From positions 321,001 through 385,000 of the forward strand of contig NZ_CP029761.1 of assembly GCF_006874585.1 (NCBI RefSeq): a stretch of 64,000 bases of DNA, written 5' to 3'. Under the pieces are notes generated by a model. The model was not told where the DNA came from and ran no database searches. It worked only from the letters and a program-made list of their open reading frames with translations. The DNA comes from Sphingomonas sp. IC081 (lineage in GTDB: Bacteria > Pseudomonadota > Alphaproteobacteria > Sphingomonadales > Sphingomonadaceae). Position numbers and translations under genes: made by a program. Shown here one piece after another: positions 1 to 8,998 of the stretch. Numbering within the stretch: the first letter of the stretch is position 1; each line of letters opens with the position of its first letter.

Positions 1-5
1 GCCTG

Positions 6-470
6 TTGCCGGCACGGTGGCATCGCGCACTGTACCGCCTTGCCCACCGGGTCAGGGTCACGGTCTGGCGGTTCCGGCGCTCGCGGCTCGAAGGCGTCCA
101 AGTGCTGGCACTCGATGGGCAGGACCGGGTGCTGCTGCTGCGCCATTCCTACGGGTCGGGCAAGTGGATGGCGCCGGGCGGCGGCCTCAACCGGGGTGAG
201 GACCCGCTTGCGGCGGGCCTGCGCGAATTTGCCGAAGAGACCGGCTGCGAACTGACGCAGGCGCGCCTGCTGCAATTCGTCGAGGAAGATCTCCACGGTG
301 CCTGCAACCGCGTGAACATCGTTGCCGGGCGATTTTCGGGGCAGCCCAGGGCCGACGGGCGGGAGATCGTCGAGGTCGGAGTGTTTCCGCTGGACGGCTT
401 GCCCGAATGGATGCCGCAGGGGCGCGCCGGGAAGATTGCCGAGTGGGCGGGATGGTTCCTCGCGCTTTGA
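6..470 (+). CDS. Nudix hydrolase
   Basis: A Nudix-fold pyrophosphohydrolase of about 154 residues. The Nudix box is complete: G-x5-E-x7-REFAEETG at about residues 58-80, so the metal-binding glutamates are present. Family members hydrolyse nucleoside diphosphates linked to another moiety; the substrate cannot be read from the sequence. The first possible start in the window is a TTG at position 6 with no room to judge a ribosome binding site, so the true start may lie upstream of the window edge. It converges on the polymerase IV gene, with only about 20 bases between the stops. Confidence 0.85.
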   Translation: MPARWHRALYRLAHRVRVTVWRFRRSRLEGVQVLALDGQDRVLLLRHSYGSGKWMAPGGGLNRGEDPLAAGLREFAEETGCELTQARLLQFVEEDLHGACNRVNIVAGRFSGQPRADGREIVEVGVFPLDGLPEWMPQGRAGKIAEWAGWFLAL

Positions 471-490
471 CCTTGCGGCTGGAGGATCGC

Positions 491-1606
491 CTATAGCAGC
501 GAAAGCTGGCCGTCCTTCGGCTGGCTTTGCTCATCCTCGCCGCGTTCGAGAGCGGAGAGTGTCAGGCCCATCAGCCGGATCGGCTGCGGCAGGGGCTGGA
601 GATCGTTGAGCAGGGCATGCCCGATCGCCGAGAATTCGGCCTTGCCGGTCACGAAATGGTGCAGCGAGCGGGCGCGGGTGATCGTCGTGAAATCCGCATA
701 GCGCAGTTTCAGGGTAACGGTGCGACCGCGCGCGCCGGAGCGGTCGATGCGTCCCCAGACGATCTCGACGATCTCGTCCATCGTCGTGCGCAGGGCATCG
801 GTCCCGGCAATGTCGTCGAAGAAGGTGCGCTCGCCGCCGACCGACTTGCGCGGACGGTCGGCGCGTACTTGCCTGAGGTCGACGCCGCGTGCCGCGCGGA
901 ACAGATACTCGGCGAAGCTGCCGAAGTGGGAGCGCAGGAAAGCAAGGTCTTTCGCTGCAAGGTCGGCGCCGGTCTCGATGCCGAGGCGCGCCATCTTTTC
1001 CGCGCCGCGCGGGCCGACGCCGTGGAAGCGGCGCACCGGCAGTCCGGCCACGAACCGGGTGCCCTCTCCGGGGCGGATCACGCAGAGGCCATCGGGCTTG
1101 TTCTGGTCGCTGGCGAGCTTGGCGAGAAACTTGTTGTAGGACACCCCGGCACTGGCGGTGAGGGCGGTTTCGGCCTTGATCCGGTTGCGGATCTGCTCGG
1201 CGATGCGGGTGGCGGAGCCAATGCCCTTGAGGTCGGCGGTAACGTCGAGATACGCCTCGTCCAGCGAGAGCGGTTCGACGTGAGGGGTGTAATCGAGAAA
1301 GATGGCGCGGATCTGGTCGCTGACTTGCCGGTAGACGTCGAACCGGGGTTTACGGAAGATCAGGTCTGGGCAGAGCCGGGCCGCCGTTACCGAGGGCATG
1401 GCAGACCGCACCCCGAAGCGCCGTGCCTCGTAGCTGGCCGCCGCGACGACACCGCGCTTGGAGGAACCTCCGACCGCGACCGGCTTTCCGCGCAGCGAGG
1501 GATCGTCGCGCTGCTCGACGCTGGCGAAGAAGGCGTCCATGTCGATGTGGATCACCTTGCGCAGGCCGTCGGCTTCGTCCTCGCGGTTATGATCGGCCGA
1601 TGACAT
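491..1606 (-). CDS. dinB: DNA polymerase IV (Y-family translesion polymerase)
   Basis: Y-family error-prone DNA polymerase of 371 residues, used to bypass damaged template bases. The palm motifs are intact: HIDMDAFFASVE near residue 20, with D22 as a metal ligand, and SLDEAYLD with D116/E117. Helix-hairpin-helix and little-finger regions follow. The protein ends in QLSLL, which matches the beta-clamp-binding peptide of this family. The ATG at 1606 puts the first catalytic motif about 20 residues from the N-terminus, as is usual; an in-frame start 12 codons upstream is possible but gives an atypical extension. It is downstream of the htrA gene but separated from it by a terminator. Confidence 0.95.
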   Translation of the reverse strand: MSSADHNREDEADGLRKVIHIDMDAFFASVEQRDDPSLRGKPVAVGGSSKRGVVAAASYEARRFGVRSAMPSVTAARLCPDLIFRKPRFDVYRQVSDQIRAIFLDYTPHVEPLSLDEAYLDVTADLKGIGSATRIAEQIRNRIKAETALTASAGVSYNKFLAKLASDQNKPDGLCVIRPGEGTRFVAGLPVRRFHGVGPRGAEKMARLGIETGADLAAKDLAFLRSHFGSFAEYLFRAARGVDLRQVRADRPRKSVGGERTFFDDIAGTDALRTTMDEIVEIVWGRIDRSGARGRTVTLKLRYADFTTITRARSLHHFVTGKAEFSAIGHALLNDLQPLPQPIRLMGLTLSALERGEDEQSQPKDGQLSLL

Positions 1607-1647
1607 GGGCGGGCTTATAGCGAGGCGCGCGGCAGGCTCCACATGCG

Positions 1648-1679
1648 AAAACGCCCGCCGGGAGACCGGCGGGCGTTTC
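1648..1679 (-). terminator. Rho-independent terminator after the HtrA gene
   Basis: A perfect 10-bp GC stem, CGCCCGCCGG (1652-1661) with CCGGCGGGCG (1666-1675), and a GAGA loop. On the minus strand the stem is followed by TTTT, which fits termination of the protease transcript before dinB. Confidence 0.85.
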
Positions 1680-1700
1680 GTCGAGCGCAGATGGCCGCGA

Positions 1701-3245
1701 TCAGCGCAGGCGCACAGGCACGAAAGCCGGCGACTGGCCGCGCGGCTGGACGCGCAGCAGGATCGCAGGCCGATTGTCGGCCTTGGCCGCCTTGATCACG
1801 TTTTCAAGATCCGCCTTGGTCGTAACCGGCTGGTTATTGGCCGAGAGGATGATGAAGCCGCGGGCAAAGCCCTTCTGGCCGGCATCCGAGCTGGGATCGA
1901 CCGAGACGATGACCAGGCCCTTGGTGCCTTCCGCAGCGCCCAGCTGCCGGGCGATCTGCGGGGTGAGGGTGGTCACGGAGAGGCCGGTGGCCTTCTCGAT
2001 CACGCCCTGGGTCTGCTGGGCCGGCGGGTTGTTGTAGGCGTCGGTATCGGAATCGCCGTCGCCGCTGCTGTCGAAGCTCTGGGCGAGATCGTCCTCGGTC
2101 GGGCGCTGGTCGACCGTCGCGGTCACCGTCATGCGGCGGCCATTGCGGATCAGTTCGACCGGGATCTTCGTGCCCGGCGCGGTATTGGCGACGAGGTAGG
2201 AGAGGCTCTGGTCGCGCGTCACTTCCTTGCCGCCGACCTTCACCACCACGTCGCCGGCCTGGATGCCGGCCTTGGCGGCGGCGCCTTCCGGTACCACGCT
2301 CTGGATGAACTCGCCCTTGTTGTGTTCAAGGCCCATTGAATCGGCGAGATCCTCGTTGAGCGCCTGGATCTGCACACCGAGGTAGCCGCGCTGGATCTTC
2401 TCGCCCTTGATGAGCTTGTCGACGATGGGCGAGGCGATCTCGGCGGGAATCGCGAAGCCGATGCCGACGCTGCCGCCGGTCGGCGAGAAGATCGCGTTGT
2501 TGATACCGATCACCTGCCCGTTCATGTCGAACATCGGGCCGCCGGAGTTGCCGCGGTTGATCGAGGCATCGGTCTGGAGATAGCGGTCGTAGGCGCCGCC
2601 GGCGCCGGTGTTGCGGTAGACCGCCGAGACGATGCCCGCGGTGACCGTGCCGCCAAGGCCGAAGGGGTTGCCGATGGCGACCACCCAGTCACCCACGCGC
2701 GCCTTCGAACTGTCGCCGAACTTGACGAAGGGGAGCGGTTTGGGGGCGGTGATCTTGAGCACCGCGAGGTCCGAGGCGGCGTCCTTGCCCACCAGCTTGG
2801 CGGGCATCTCGGTGCCGTCGGGCATGATGACGGTGATCGATTCGACCTCGGCCTTGCCCTCTGCGGTGATCACGTGGTTGTTGGTGACGATGTAGCCGTC
2901 GGCCGAGACGATGAAGCCCGAGCCGAGCGACTGGGCCTCGCGGGTCTGCGGAGCGGAACTGCCGCCGCCGCCGAACAGGCCTTCGAACGGCGTTCCGGCA
3001 AAGGGATTGGTGCCGCCGCTGCCTTGTACCTGGACGCGCTGGCGGGTCGAGATGTTGACCACCGCGGGGGCCAGTTGCGCCGTCAGGTCGGCAAAGCTGG
3101 CCGGAGCGCCCGCGCGGGGCACCACGTGGGCCATCTGGCTGGCTTCGTTCTGGGCAACTTGCGCCCCGGCGGGATAGCCGGTGAGCAGAGTGGCGGTCGC
3201 GCCTCCGAGCAGGAGCGCTGTGGTCAGTCCATAAGCGTATCGCAC
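1701..3245 (-). CDS. degP: HtrA/DegP (Do family) periplasmic serine protease
   Basis: Envelope quality-control protease and chaperone of about 514 residues. It has an N-terminal signal peptide (hydrophobic run then a GAQ-type cleavage region), a trypsin-like domain with catalytic His in TNNHVI (about residue 124), Asp in SDLAVLKI (about 159) and Ser in RGNSGGPMF (about 234), then two PDZ domains. Two in-frame GTG codons are possible starts. The one at 3245 is preferred because the AAAGGA motif is about 10 bases away; it is only one base from the GTG at 3254. It lies downstream of and parallel to hflK-hflC, the usual alphaproteobacterial arrangement for membrane-protein surveillance. Confidence 0.95.
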   Translation of the reverse strand: MRYAYGLTTALLLGGATATLLTGYPAGAQVAQNEASQMAHVVPRAGAPASFADLTAQLAPAVVNISTRQRVQVQGSGGTNPFAGTPFEGLFGGGGSSAPQTREAQSLGSGFIVSADGYIVTNNHVITAEGKAEVESITVIMPDGTEMPAKLVGKDAASDLAVLKITAPKPLPFVKFGDSSKARVGDWVVAIGNPFGLGGTVTAGIVSAVYRNTGAGGAYDRYLQTDASINRGNSGGPMFDMNGQVIGINNAIFSPTGGSVGIGFAIPAEIASPIVDKLIKGEKIQRGYLGVQIQALNEDLADSMGLEHNKGEFIQSVVPEGAAAKAGIQAGDVVVKVGGKEVTRDQSLSYLVANTAPGTKIPVELIRNGRRMTVTATVDQRPTEDDLAQSFDSSGDGDSDTDAYNNPPAQQTQGVIEKATGLSVTTLTPQIARQLGAAEGTKGLVIVSVDPSSDAGQKGFARGFIILSANNQPVTTKADLENVIKAAKADNRPAILLRVQPRGQSPAFVPVRLR

Positions 3246-3419
3246 GGGCTTCACGTCCTTTGATTCCTCCGTCCTGACAGTGCAGGGTCACAACCTGTCG
3301 TCGCCTGCCCGATTGACGCTGGATCAGCTTAACCGGGTTTGAATGGTGGTACTTGTGCCGGGCCGGGGCCTTGCGGCGATGCCCCGATCATGGCTTGGCA
3401 ATGGATCGATCGGGAGCGC

Positions 3420-4259
3420 TTATGGTTCCCGGAAATGCTGAAGATAGGCGTTGTCAGGCGAAAGCAGAAGCGTCTTGCCCGTGTCGCCCTTGGCAAAGGA
3501 CACGGAATAGCTCTGCATCGCGCGGTAGAAGTCGTAGAACTTGGGGTCCTTGCCGAAAGCATCGGCGTAGATGCGGGCGGCCTGGGCCTGGGCATCGGCG
3601 CTGATGATCTGCGCGTCCTTCTGGCCCTGCGCCTTGATCGTCTTGGCTTCTTCCTCGCGCGCGGCCTGCATGCGGGTGAAGGCGCTTTCCAGCGCGCTTT
3701 CGGGAAGATCGGCGCGCTTGATCCGCACGTCCACGACTTGCGCACCGTACTGCCGGGCCTCGCGGTCGAGGCCGTCGCGGATATGGGCCATGGCCTCGCC
3801 GCGCTCCGCCGTCAGCAGCGACTGGAACGTGCGCTTGCCGAGTTCCTGGCGCAGCACCGAGGAGAGGATCGACTGGAGCTGGTCGGTCACGCCCTGCGCG
3901 GTTCGCGCGGTCTGCACCACCTTGATCGGATCGACGATGCGGAAACGGGCGAAGGCATCGACATTGAGGCGCAGCTTGTCGGTCGAGAGGACTTGCTCCT
4001 GCTCCATGTCCACAGAAAGCAGTCGCTTGTCGATGTGGATCGCGCGCTCGTAGAGCGGGATCCGCCAGTGGATGCCGGCATCGGTGGAACCATAGGGCGC
4101 GCCGGGAACATAGGCGTTGTAGACCCGCTCGGGGCTGCCCGAACGCAGGATCACCACCTGCTCGGTTTCCGGCACGACGATCACGCTGGAAAGGCCCACG
4201 ACGGCCGCGGTGCCCAGGGCTACCCAGGCAGGCATGTACTTGCGCAAGATATCGCTCAT
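3420..4259 (-). CDS. hflC: HflC, protease modulator (SPFH/band 7)
   Basis: Membrane-anchored SPFH-domain protein of 279 residues. It partners HflK in the large periplasmic-facing complex that encloses FtsH. One N-terminal transmembrane helix (about residues 10-28) is followed by the band 7 domain and a long Ala/Glu-rich coiled region. The ATG at 4259 shares one base with the hflK stop (TGATG), so the two are translationally coupled; a GTG one codon earlier is also open. Confidence 0.95.
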   Translation of the reverse strand: MSDILRKYMPAWVALGTAAVVGLSSVIVVPETEQVVILRSGSPERVYNAYVPGAPYGSTDAGIHWRIPLYERAIHIDKRLLSVDMEQEQVLSTDKLRLNVDAFARFRIVDPIKVVQTARTAQGVTDQLQSILSSVLRQELGKRTFQSLLTAERGEAMAHIRDGLDREARQYGAQVVDVRIKRADLPESALESAFTRMQAAREEEAKTIKAQGQKDAQIISADAQAQAARIYADAFGKDPKFYDFYRAMQSYSVSFAKGDTGKTLLLSPDNAYLQHFREP

Positions 4260-5503
4260 CACTGGCCTCCCTGGGTGCTGGCCTGAGTAGCCGCCTGAGT
4301 GCTGGACGAGGGCGAGGCGGTCACCGTGATGTCTCCGGAGGACTGCTCGGCCCGGCGCTTGAGGTCGGGCAAGGGGAGGTACGTGTTCATGTTCTTCGGT
4401 TCGGCGACGACGGTGTCGTTCTGCGAGATCACGCGTTCCATCGTCTCGTAATACATGCGCCGCTTGGTGACTTCGGGCGCGAGCTTGTATTCCTCGTAGA
4501 CCTTGTCGAACTGGGCGGCATCGCCTTGCGCGCGGGCGAGCACCTGCTGGGCGCCCGCGCGTGCATTCGAACGGTCACGATCGGCGTCCTGCCGGGCGAC
4601 GTTGACATTGTCGAAGGCGGCGCGGGTCTTTGATGGCGGATCGGCCTTCTTGATTTCGACGCCCTGGATGGCGACACCGACGCGGTAGGCATCGAGAATG
4701 CGCTGGGTGCGTTCGCGCACGTCCTGTTCCACCCGCGCGCGCCCGGCGCCGGAAAGCGCATCGTTGAGCGAGATCTGCCCGATCGAGGCACGCATCGCGG
4801 CTTCGGCGACTTCGCGCACCGTGCCCTTGGGGTCGGTGAGGCGGTAGGAATAGTCTGTCAGGTTCTTGATGTTCCAGCGCACCTGATAGCTGAGGTCGAC
4901 CAGGTTCTGGTCGCCGGTCAGCATCAGCTTCTCGCCGTCGCCATCGGGAATGGTGTCGACCGAGAAGGTGCCGACATCGGTCACTTCGACCTGCTCGATC
5001 GGCCAGGGCAAGGTGAGCGAGAAACCGTCATCGATCACGCGCGAGAAATGGCCGAGGCGGGTGACGATGCCCTTTTCCGACGGGCCGAGCACGTGCACGC
5101 AGGATGCCCCGAGCATCGCCACGACCGCCACCGCGATGCCGATGGGCAGCCACGAGCGACCGTCGGCGCGGCGCGGCAGGTTGGGGAAGCCGCCGGGGCC
5201 GTTGCCCGGGCCGCCGCCCCGGCGCGGGTCGCGGGCACGGAAGATGTCCTCGATGCCGGCCGCGCGGCGCGGCGGTGTGCCGCTGCTGGGCAGCCAGGGA
5301 TTGCGGGGACCACGCGGTTCGCCGGGCGTTTCCTTGCCAGAAGACGGCTCGCGGTCCGGGGCGGGACGATCGGGCTTGTCGGTGCCGTCGCCGGATGCTT
5401 CTTCGGGCCGGGACCCGTTCTCTTCGCCGTCATCATTGCCGTCGCCGTTGCCGCCGTCCGAACCCCAGGGGCTCTTGCGGCCGGTCATCGCCAGAATGTC
5501 CAT
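4259..5503 (-). CDS. hflK: HflK, protease modulator (SPFH/band 7)
   Basis: The HflK partner of HflC, about 414 residues. The N-terminal third is cytoplasmic, low-complexity and rich in Gly, Asp, Glu and Pro, as in other HflK proteins. A single transmembrane helix follows (around WLPIGIAVAVVAMLGAS), then the SPFH domain and a coiled-coil C-terminal region with a Gln/Ser/Thr-rich tail. The start at 5503 is chosen because AGGTGAAG sits at normal distance upstream and the product then begins MDILAMTGRKSPWG, typical of the family; an open extension of 26 codons exists upstream but is unlikely. First gene of hflK-hflC-degP. Confidence 0.93.
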   Translation of the reverse strand: MDILAMTGRKSPWGSDGGNGDGNDDGEENGSRPEEASGDGTDKPDRPAPDREPSSGKETPGEPRGPRNPWLPSSGTPPRRAAGIEDIFRARDPRRGGGPGNGPGGFPNLPRRADGRSWLPIGIAVAVVAMLGASCVHVLGPSEKGIVTRLGHFSRVIDDGFSLTLPWPIEQVEVTDVGTFSVDTIPDGDGEKLMLTGDQNLVDLSYQVRWNIKNLTDYSYRLTDPKGTVREVAEAAMRASIGQISLNDALSGAGRARVEQDVRERTQRILDAYRVGVAIQGVEIKKADPPSKTRAAFDNVNVARQDADRDRSNARAGAQQVLARAQGDAAQFDKVYEEYKLAPEVTKRRMYYETMERVISQNDTVVAEPKNMNTYLPLPDLKRRAEQSSGDITVTASPSSSTQAATQASTQGGQ

Positions 5504-5717
5504 CGTCCGTGCTTCACCTGAAGGGGCGTCGTGTGCTGGGCCGGAGCCGGCGCGAGAGATTGCGTCACCGAATGCTGTCATGCGGCTATCTATAGGAACC
5601 CTTTTTCGTCAAAAACAGTGCCTCTCTTGCCCTTTTTCCTCGACTGCGCCACCTGAGCGGACATTACGCCAGCCAAGGGCCGCCTGTTTGCGGCCGGATC
5701 AATCCTGCAAGGACCTC

Positions 5718-6716
5718 ATGAACAGCCTCGATGCCGACCGCCTCAAGTCCCTCTTGCCCGCGGCGTTGGCGGATCGGGTGCGGTCCCTGCGCCTGTCCGA
5801 AGGACGGGTCACGCTGGTGGTCGATGCAACCGGCCTCGAGGTGCAGGAGCGTCCGGCGCTGGAGGCACAGCTGCGCGCCGCGCTGACGGGAGCGGACGGC
5901 GTTGCGCAAGTCCACGTGGCGATCATGGCGGACAAGGTGCAGCCGGTTATCCTCGCGGTGGGATCGGGCAAGGGCGGGGTCGGCAAGTCCACGCTGTCTG
6001 CGAACCTCGCGGTTGCGCTGGCACGGCTTGGGCGCAAGGTCGGACTGGTCGATGCCGATATTTCCGGGCCGTCGCAGGCGCGCCTGCTGGGTACCGAGGG
6101 GCAGCGCCCGGTCGCCCACGAAAACCGGCTGGTGCCGGTGGCAAGCCGCTGGGGGGTGCCGATGCTGTCGATGGCGCAACTGACCGAGCCTGGGGCCGCG
6201 ATCGCCTGGCGTGGATCGATGGTGGCGGGTGCGGTCACGCAGTTCCTCGAGGCGCACTGGGACAATGCCGAGATCATCGTTGTCGACCTGCCGCCCGGCA
6301 CCGGCGACGTGCAACTGACGATGCTGCAGAAGTTCAAGCCGACCGGAGCGGTGATCGTTTCGACCCCGCAAGACCTTGCGCTGATGGACGCGGCGCGCGC
6401 GGTGAGCCTGTTCGAGAAGGGCGGCGTGCCGGTGGTCGGCGTGATCGAGAACATGGCCGGCTATGCTTGCCCGCACTGCGGCGAAGTCAGCGATCCCTTC
6501 GGGGTCGGCGGCGCCGAGGCGGCGGCCGGCACGATGGGCCTCGATTTCCTTGGGCGCATCCCGCTCGACATCGCGATCCGGCGCGAAAGCGATGCCGGGA
6601 ACCCGATTGCCGCCGGGGATGGTCCGCAGACGCAGGCCTTCCTGGCGCTGGCTACCCGCGTCAACGACTGGCTGGTCCAGCGTCCGTTGCAGCCCGGCTT
6701 GCAGGCGGCGCTTTGA
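5718..6716 (+). CDS. apbC: Mrp/ApbC/NBP35-type Fe-S cluster carrier ATPase
   Basis: Iron-sulfur cluster carrier of 332 residues in the Mrp/ParA P-loop family. The N-terminal 70 residues form the MIP18/DUF59-like domain. The deviant Walker A GSGKGGVGKS lies at about residues 82-91, and a CPHC pair near residue 250 is the expected cluster-binding CxxC. The ATG at 5718 follows AAGGA closely; the frame is open further upstream but that stretch is antisense to hflK. The stop overlaps the next start by ATGA. Because the following gene is a molybdenum enzyme subunit and the third is ferrochelatase, the operon joins Fe-S, molybdenum cofactor and haem functions. Confidence 0.93.
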   Translation: MNSLDADRLKSLLPAALADRVRSLRLSEGRVTLVVDATGLEVQERPALEAQLRAALTGADGVAQVHVAIMADKVQPVILAVGSGKGGVGKSTLSANLAVALARLGRKVGLVDADISGPSQARLLGTEGQRPVAHENRLVPVASRWGVPMLSMAQLTEPGAAIAWRGSMVAGAVTQFLEAHWDNAEIIVVDLPPGTGDVQLTMLQKFKPTGAVIVSTPQDLALMDAARAVSLFEKGGVPVVGVIENMAGYACPHCGEVSDPFGVGGAEAAAGTMGLDFLGRIPLDIAIRRESDAGNPIAAGDGPQTQAFLALATRVNDWLVQRPLQPGLQAAL

Positions 6717-8998
6717 TGAAGCTGTCCCGTCGCGGCGTGCTGATCGGCGGGCTCGCGGGCGGCGGGCTGGCAGTCGGTTTCTTGCTGCGACCACGGCGTT
6801 TCCCTTTGCCGCTCGAGCCTGACCGCGACGAATATGCCTTTGGGGCCTGGATCAAGATCGCGGCCGACGGGGTGGTGAGCGTGGCGGTGCCGCAAGTCGA
6901 GATGGGGCAGGGCGTGACCACGCTGTTGCCGCAGATCGTGGCCTGGGAGCTCGGCGCGGACTGGCGGCAGGTCGCGGTCGAGCCGGCGCCGGTCAGCGCG
7001 CATTATGCGAACACCGTGCTGGCGGCAAAGTGGGCGCCGTTCTGGGCGCCGCAGTGGCTGCCGGGCGTGCCGAGGCTAGCGGAACAGCCGGATGGCTATC
7101 TGGCGCGGCGCTGGGCGCAGGACCACCGCTTCAACGTGACCGCCGATGGCACCGCGCAGGCTGCCTACGAGGCGCCGCTGCGCGCGGCGGCGGCATCGGC
7201 GCGGGCCTTGCTGGCGCAGGCTGCAGCGGCGCGCTGGGGCGTCGCGGCGGAAGCTTGCGAGGTGTCGCAAGGGCTGGTCCATCATGCGGGCAAGGTGCTG
7301 TCGTTCGGCGCATTGGCGGCCGAGGCGGCGGCGTTTTCACCGCCCGACCCGCCGCCGCTGCGGCCCGACTTCCCGGCCGAGAAGCCCGGCGAATTTCCGC
7401 CGGGTGCACCGCTGCGCTATCCTCGCCTCGATCTGCCTTCGAAAGTGGACGGTTCCTGGGTCTTTGCCGGAGACGTGCGCCTGCCCGACATGCTGCGCGC
7501 CTCGATCCGCCACGCTCCGCTGGTTGGCGGCACGGGGGCGATGGCGGAAGTCTCGGATGTGGGCGAGGCTGCAGCGAGGTCGCTTCGCGGCTTCCGGCGG
7601 TTCGTCAAGGGCAAGGGCTGGATCGCCGCGCTTGCCGATGACTGGTGGAGCGCGGAAACCGCTCTGGTGCGCGCGCAGCCGCGTTACCGGGTGATCGGCG
7701 CGCTCGACAGCGATGCGATCGACAATGCCCTCGACGGCGCGATGCGCAGCGGCGAGGCCGAGCGCATCCATCTGGCCGGTGACAGCGAGGCGGTAGACGG
7801 CTTGCTGCCGGTGCAGATCCGCTATGAAGTGGCACCCGCCACCCACGCCATGATCGAGACCGCCAGCGCCACCGCGCGCTACGCCGATGGCCGGCTGGAA
7901 CTGTGGATCGGCACCCAGGCGCCTGAGGCGGCACGGGCGGCGGCGGCACAGGCCGTCGGCATCGGCAGCGGCGATGTCGTGCTCTACCCGATGGCGCTGG
8001 GCGGCAGTTTCGACCGGCGGCTGGAATGTCTCCATGCGGCCCAAGTGGCTGTGCTGGCGAAGGAGGCGGAGAGACCCGTTCAGCTCACCTGGCCGCGCGG
8101 CGAGGAATTTCGTGCCGCTTTCCCGCGCACGCCTGCGGTTGCCGTCATGGCCGCGCGTCCCGATGCCGAAGGCGGAATCGCGGCCTGGCGCGCGCGGGTC
8201 GCGGTCCCGGCCAGCGCGTGCGAATTCGGCCGCCGCATGTTCGCGGGGGACAGGCCGGGGGAGGCGATCGCCGCGGTTGCCGGCATGGCTGATCCCCAGG
8301 CGCTTGAAGGGGCGGTGCCGCCTTACGCGATCCCGGCCGTCGCGGTCGACCACGCGCCCGCTGCCATCGACCTGCCTACCACCCGCATGCGTGGCAATGC
8401 CCATGGCTATACGGCATTTTTCAACGAGAGTTTTGTCGACGAACTGGCCCACCGCGCGGGCCGCGAACCGCTGTCCTATCGTATGGCGATGCTGGGGCAG
8501 GACACCCGCCTGGCGGAGTGCCTTCAGCGCGTGGCCACACTGTCCGAATGGGGCGGCGGCAGCGACAACAGCGGGCAGGGCATTGCCTGCCATGGCATCG
8601 GCGAGGGGCGCATAGCGCTTGTCGCCAGCGCCCGGCGGGACGAGAACGGCGTGCGGGTCGACCGGCTCAGCGCGGTTGTCGACATCGGCCGGATCGTCAA
8701 TCTCGACATCGCCCGCCAACAGATCGAGGGCGGTCTGGTTTTCGGGATCGGTCTCGCGCTCGGTTGTGCGCCGCGCTACGTGGGCGGGCGGCCCGACAGC
8801 GATCGGCTCGGCGAGATGGCGCTGCCGGTGCTTGCCGATTGCCCGCGGATCGAGGTGGATTTCATCGAAAGCGATGCGGATCCCGCCGATCCAGGCGAAC
8901 TGGGCGTGGCGGTTGTCGCACCGGCCATCGCCAATGCCCTCTATTCGGCGACGGGCCTGCGTTTCCGCCGCCTCCCCCTGTTTGCCGAGGAACTGTGA
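6716..8998 (+). CDS. Tat-exported molybdopterin-binding subunit, xanthine dehydrogenase/isoquinoline 1-oxidoreductase beta type
   Basis: Catalytic molybdenum-hydroxylase subunit of 760 residues (COG1529 type). The N-terminus MKLSRRGVLIGGLAGG is a twin-arginine signal, so the folded protein is probably exported. The body follows the IorB/aldehyde oxidoreductase plan, with MGQGVTTLLPQIVA near residue 60 and the C-terminal PGELGVAVVAPAIANA, where the Glu matches the conserved catalytic glutamate. The substrate is unknown. No small [2Fe-2S] subunit (IorA type), which normally passes electrons, is encoded next to it. It overlaps the apbC stop (TGATGA) and is overlapped by the ferrochelatase start. 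Confidence 0.82.
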   Translation: MKLSRRGVLIGGLAGGGLAVGFLLRPRRFPLPLEPDRDEYAFGAWIKIAADGVVSVAVPQVEMGQGVTTLLPQIVAWELGADWRQVAVEPAPVSAHYANTVLAAKWAPFWAPQWLPGVPRLAEQPDGYLARRWAQDHRFNVTADGTAQAAYEAPLRAAAASARALLAQAAAARWGVAAEACEVSQGLVHHAGKVLSFGALAAEAAAFSPPDPPPLRPDFPAEKPGEFPPGAPLRYPRLDLPSKVDGSWVFAGDVRLPDMLRASIRHAPLVGGTGAMAEVSDVGEAAARSLRGFRRFVKGKGWIAALADDWWSAETALVRAQPRYRVIGALDSDAIDNALDGAMRSGEAERIHLAGDSEAVDGLLPVQIRYEVAPATHAMIETASATARYADGRLELWIGTQAPEAARAAAAQAVGIGSGDVVLYPMALGGSFDRRLECLHAAQVAVLAKEAERPVQLTWPRGEEFRAAFPRTPAVAVMAARPDAEGGIAAWRARVAVPASACEFGRRMFAGDRPGEAIAAVAGMADPQALEGAVPPYAIPAVAVDHAPAAIDLPTTRMRGNAHGYTAFFNESFVDELAHRAGREPLSYRMAMLGQDTRLAECLQRVATLSEWGGGSDNSGQGIACHGIGEGRIALVASARRDENGVRVDRLSAVVDIGRIVNLDIARQQIEGGLVFGIGLALGCAPRYVGGRPDSDRLGEMALPVLADCPRIEVDFIESDADPADPGELGVAVVAPAIANALYSATGLRFRRLPLFAEEL

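Noticed and set aside
4950..5717. A long N-terminal extension of the Mrp protein
   Set aside because: The extension is antisense to hflK and Pro/Arg/Ser-rich. The ATG at 5718 has a ribosome binding site and gives the normal family length.
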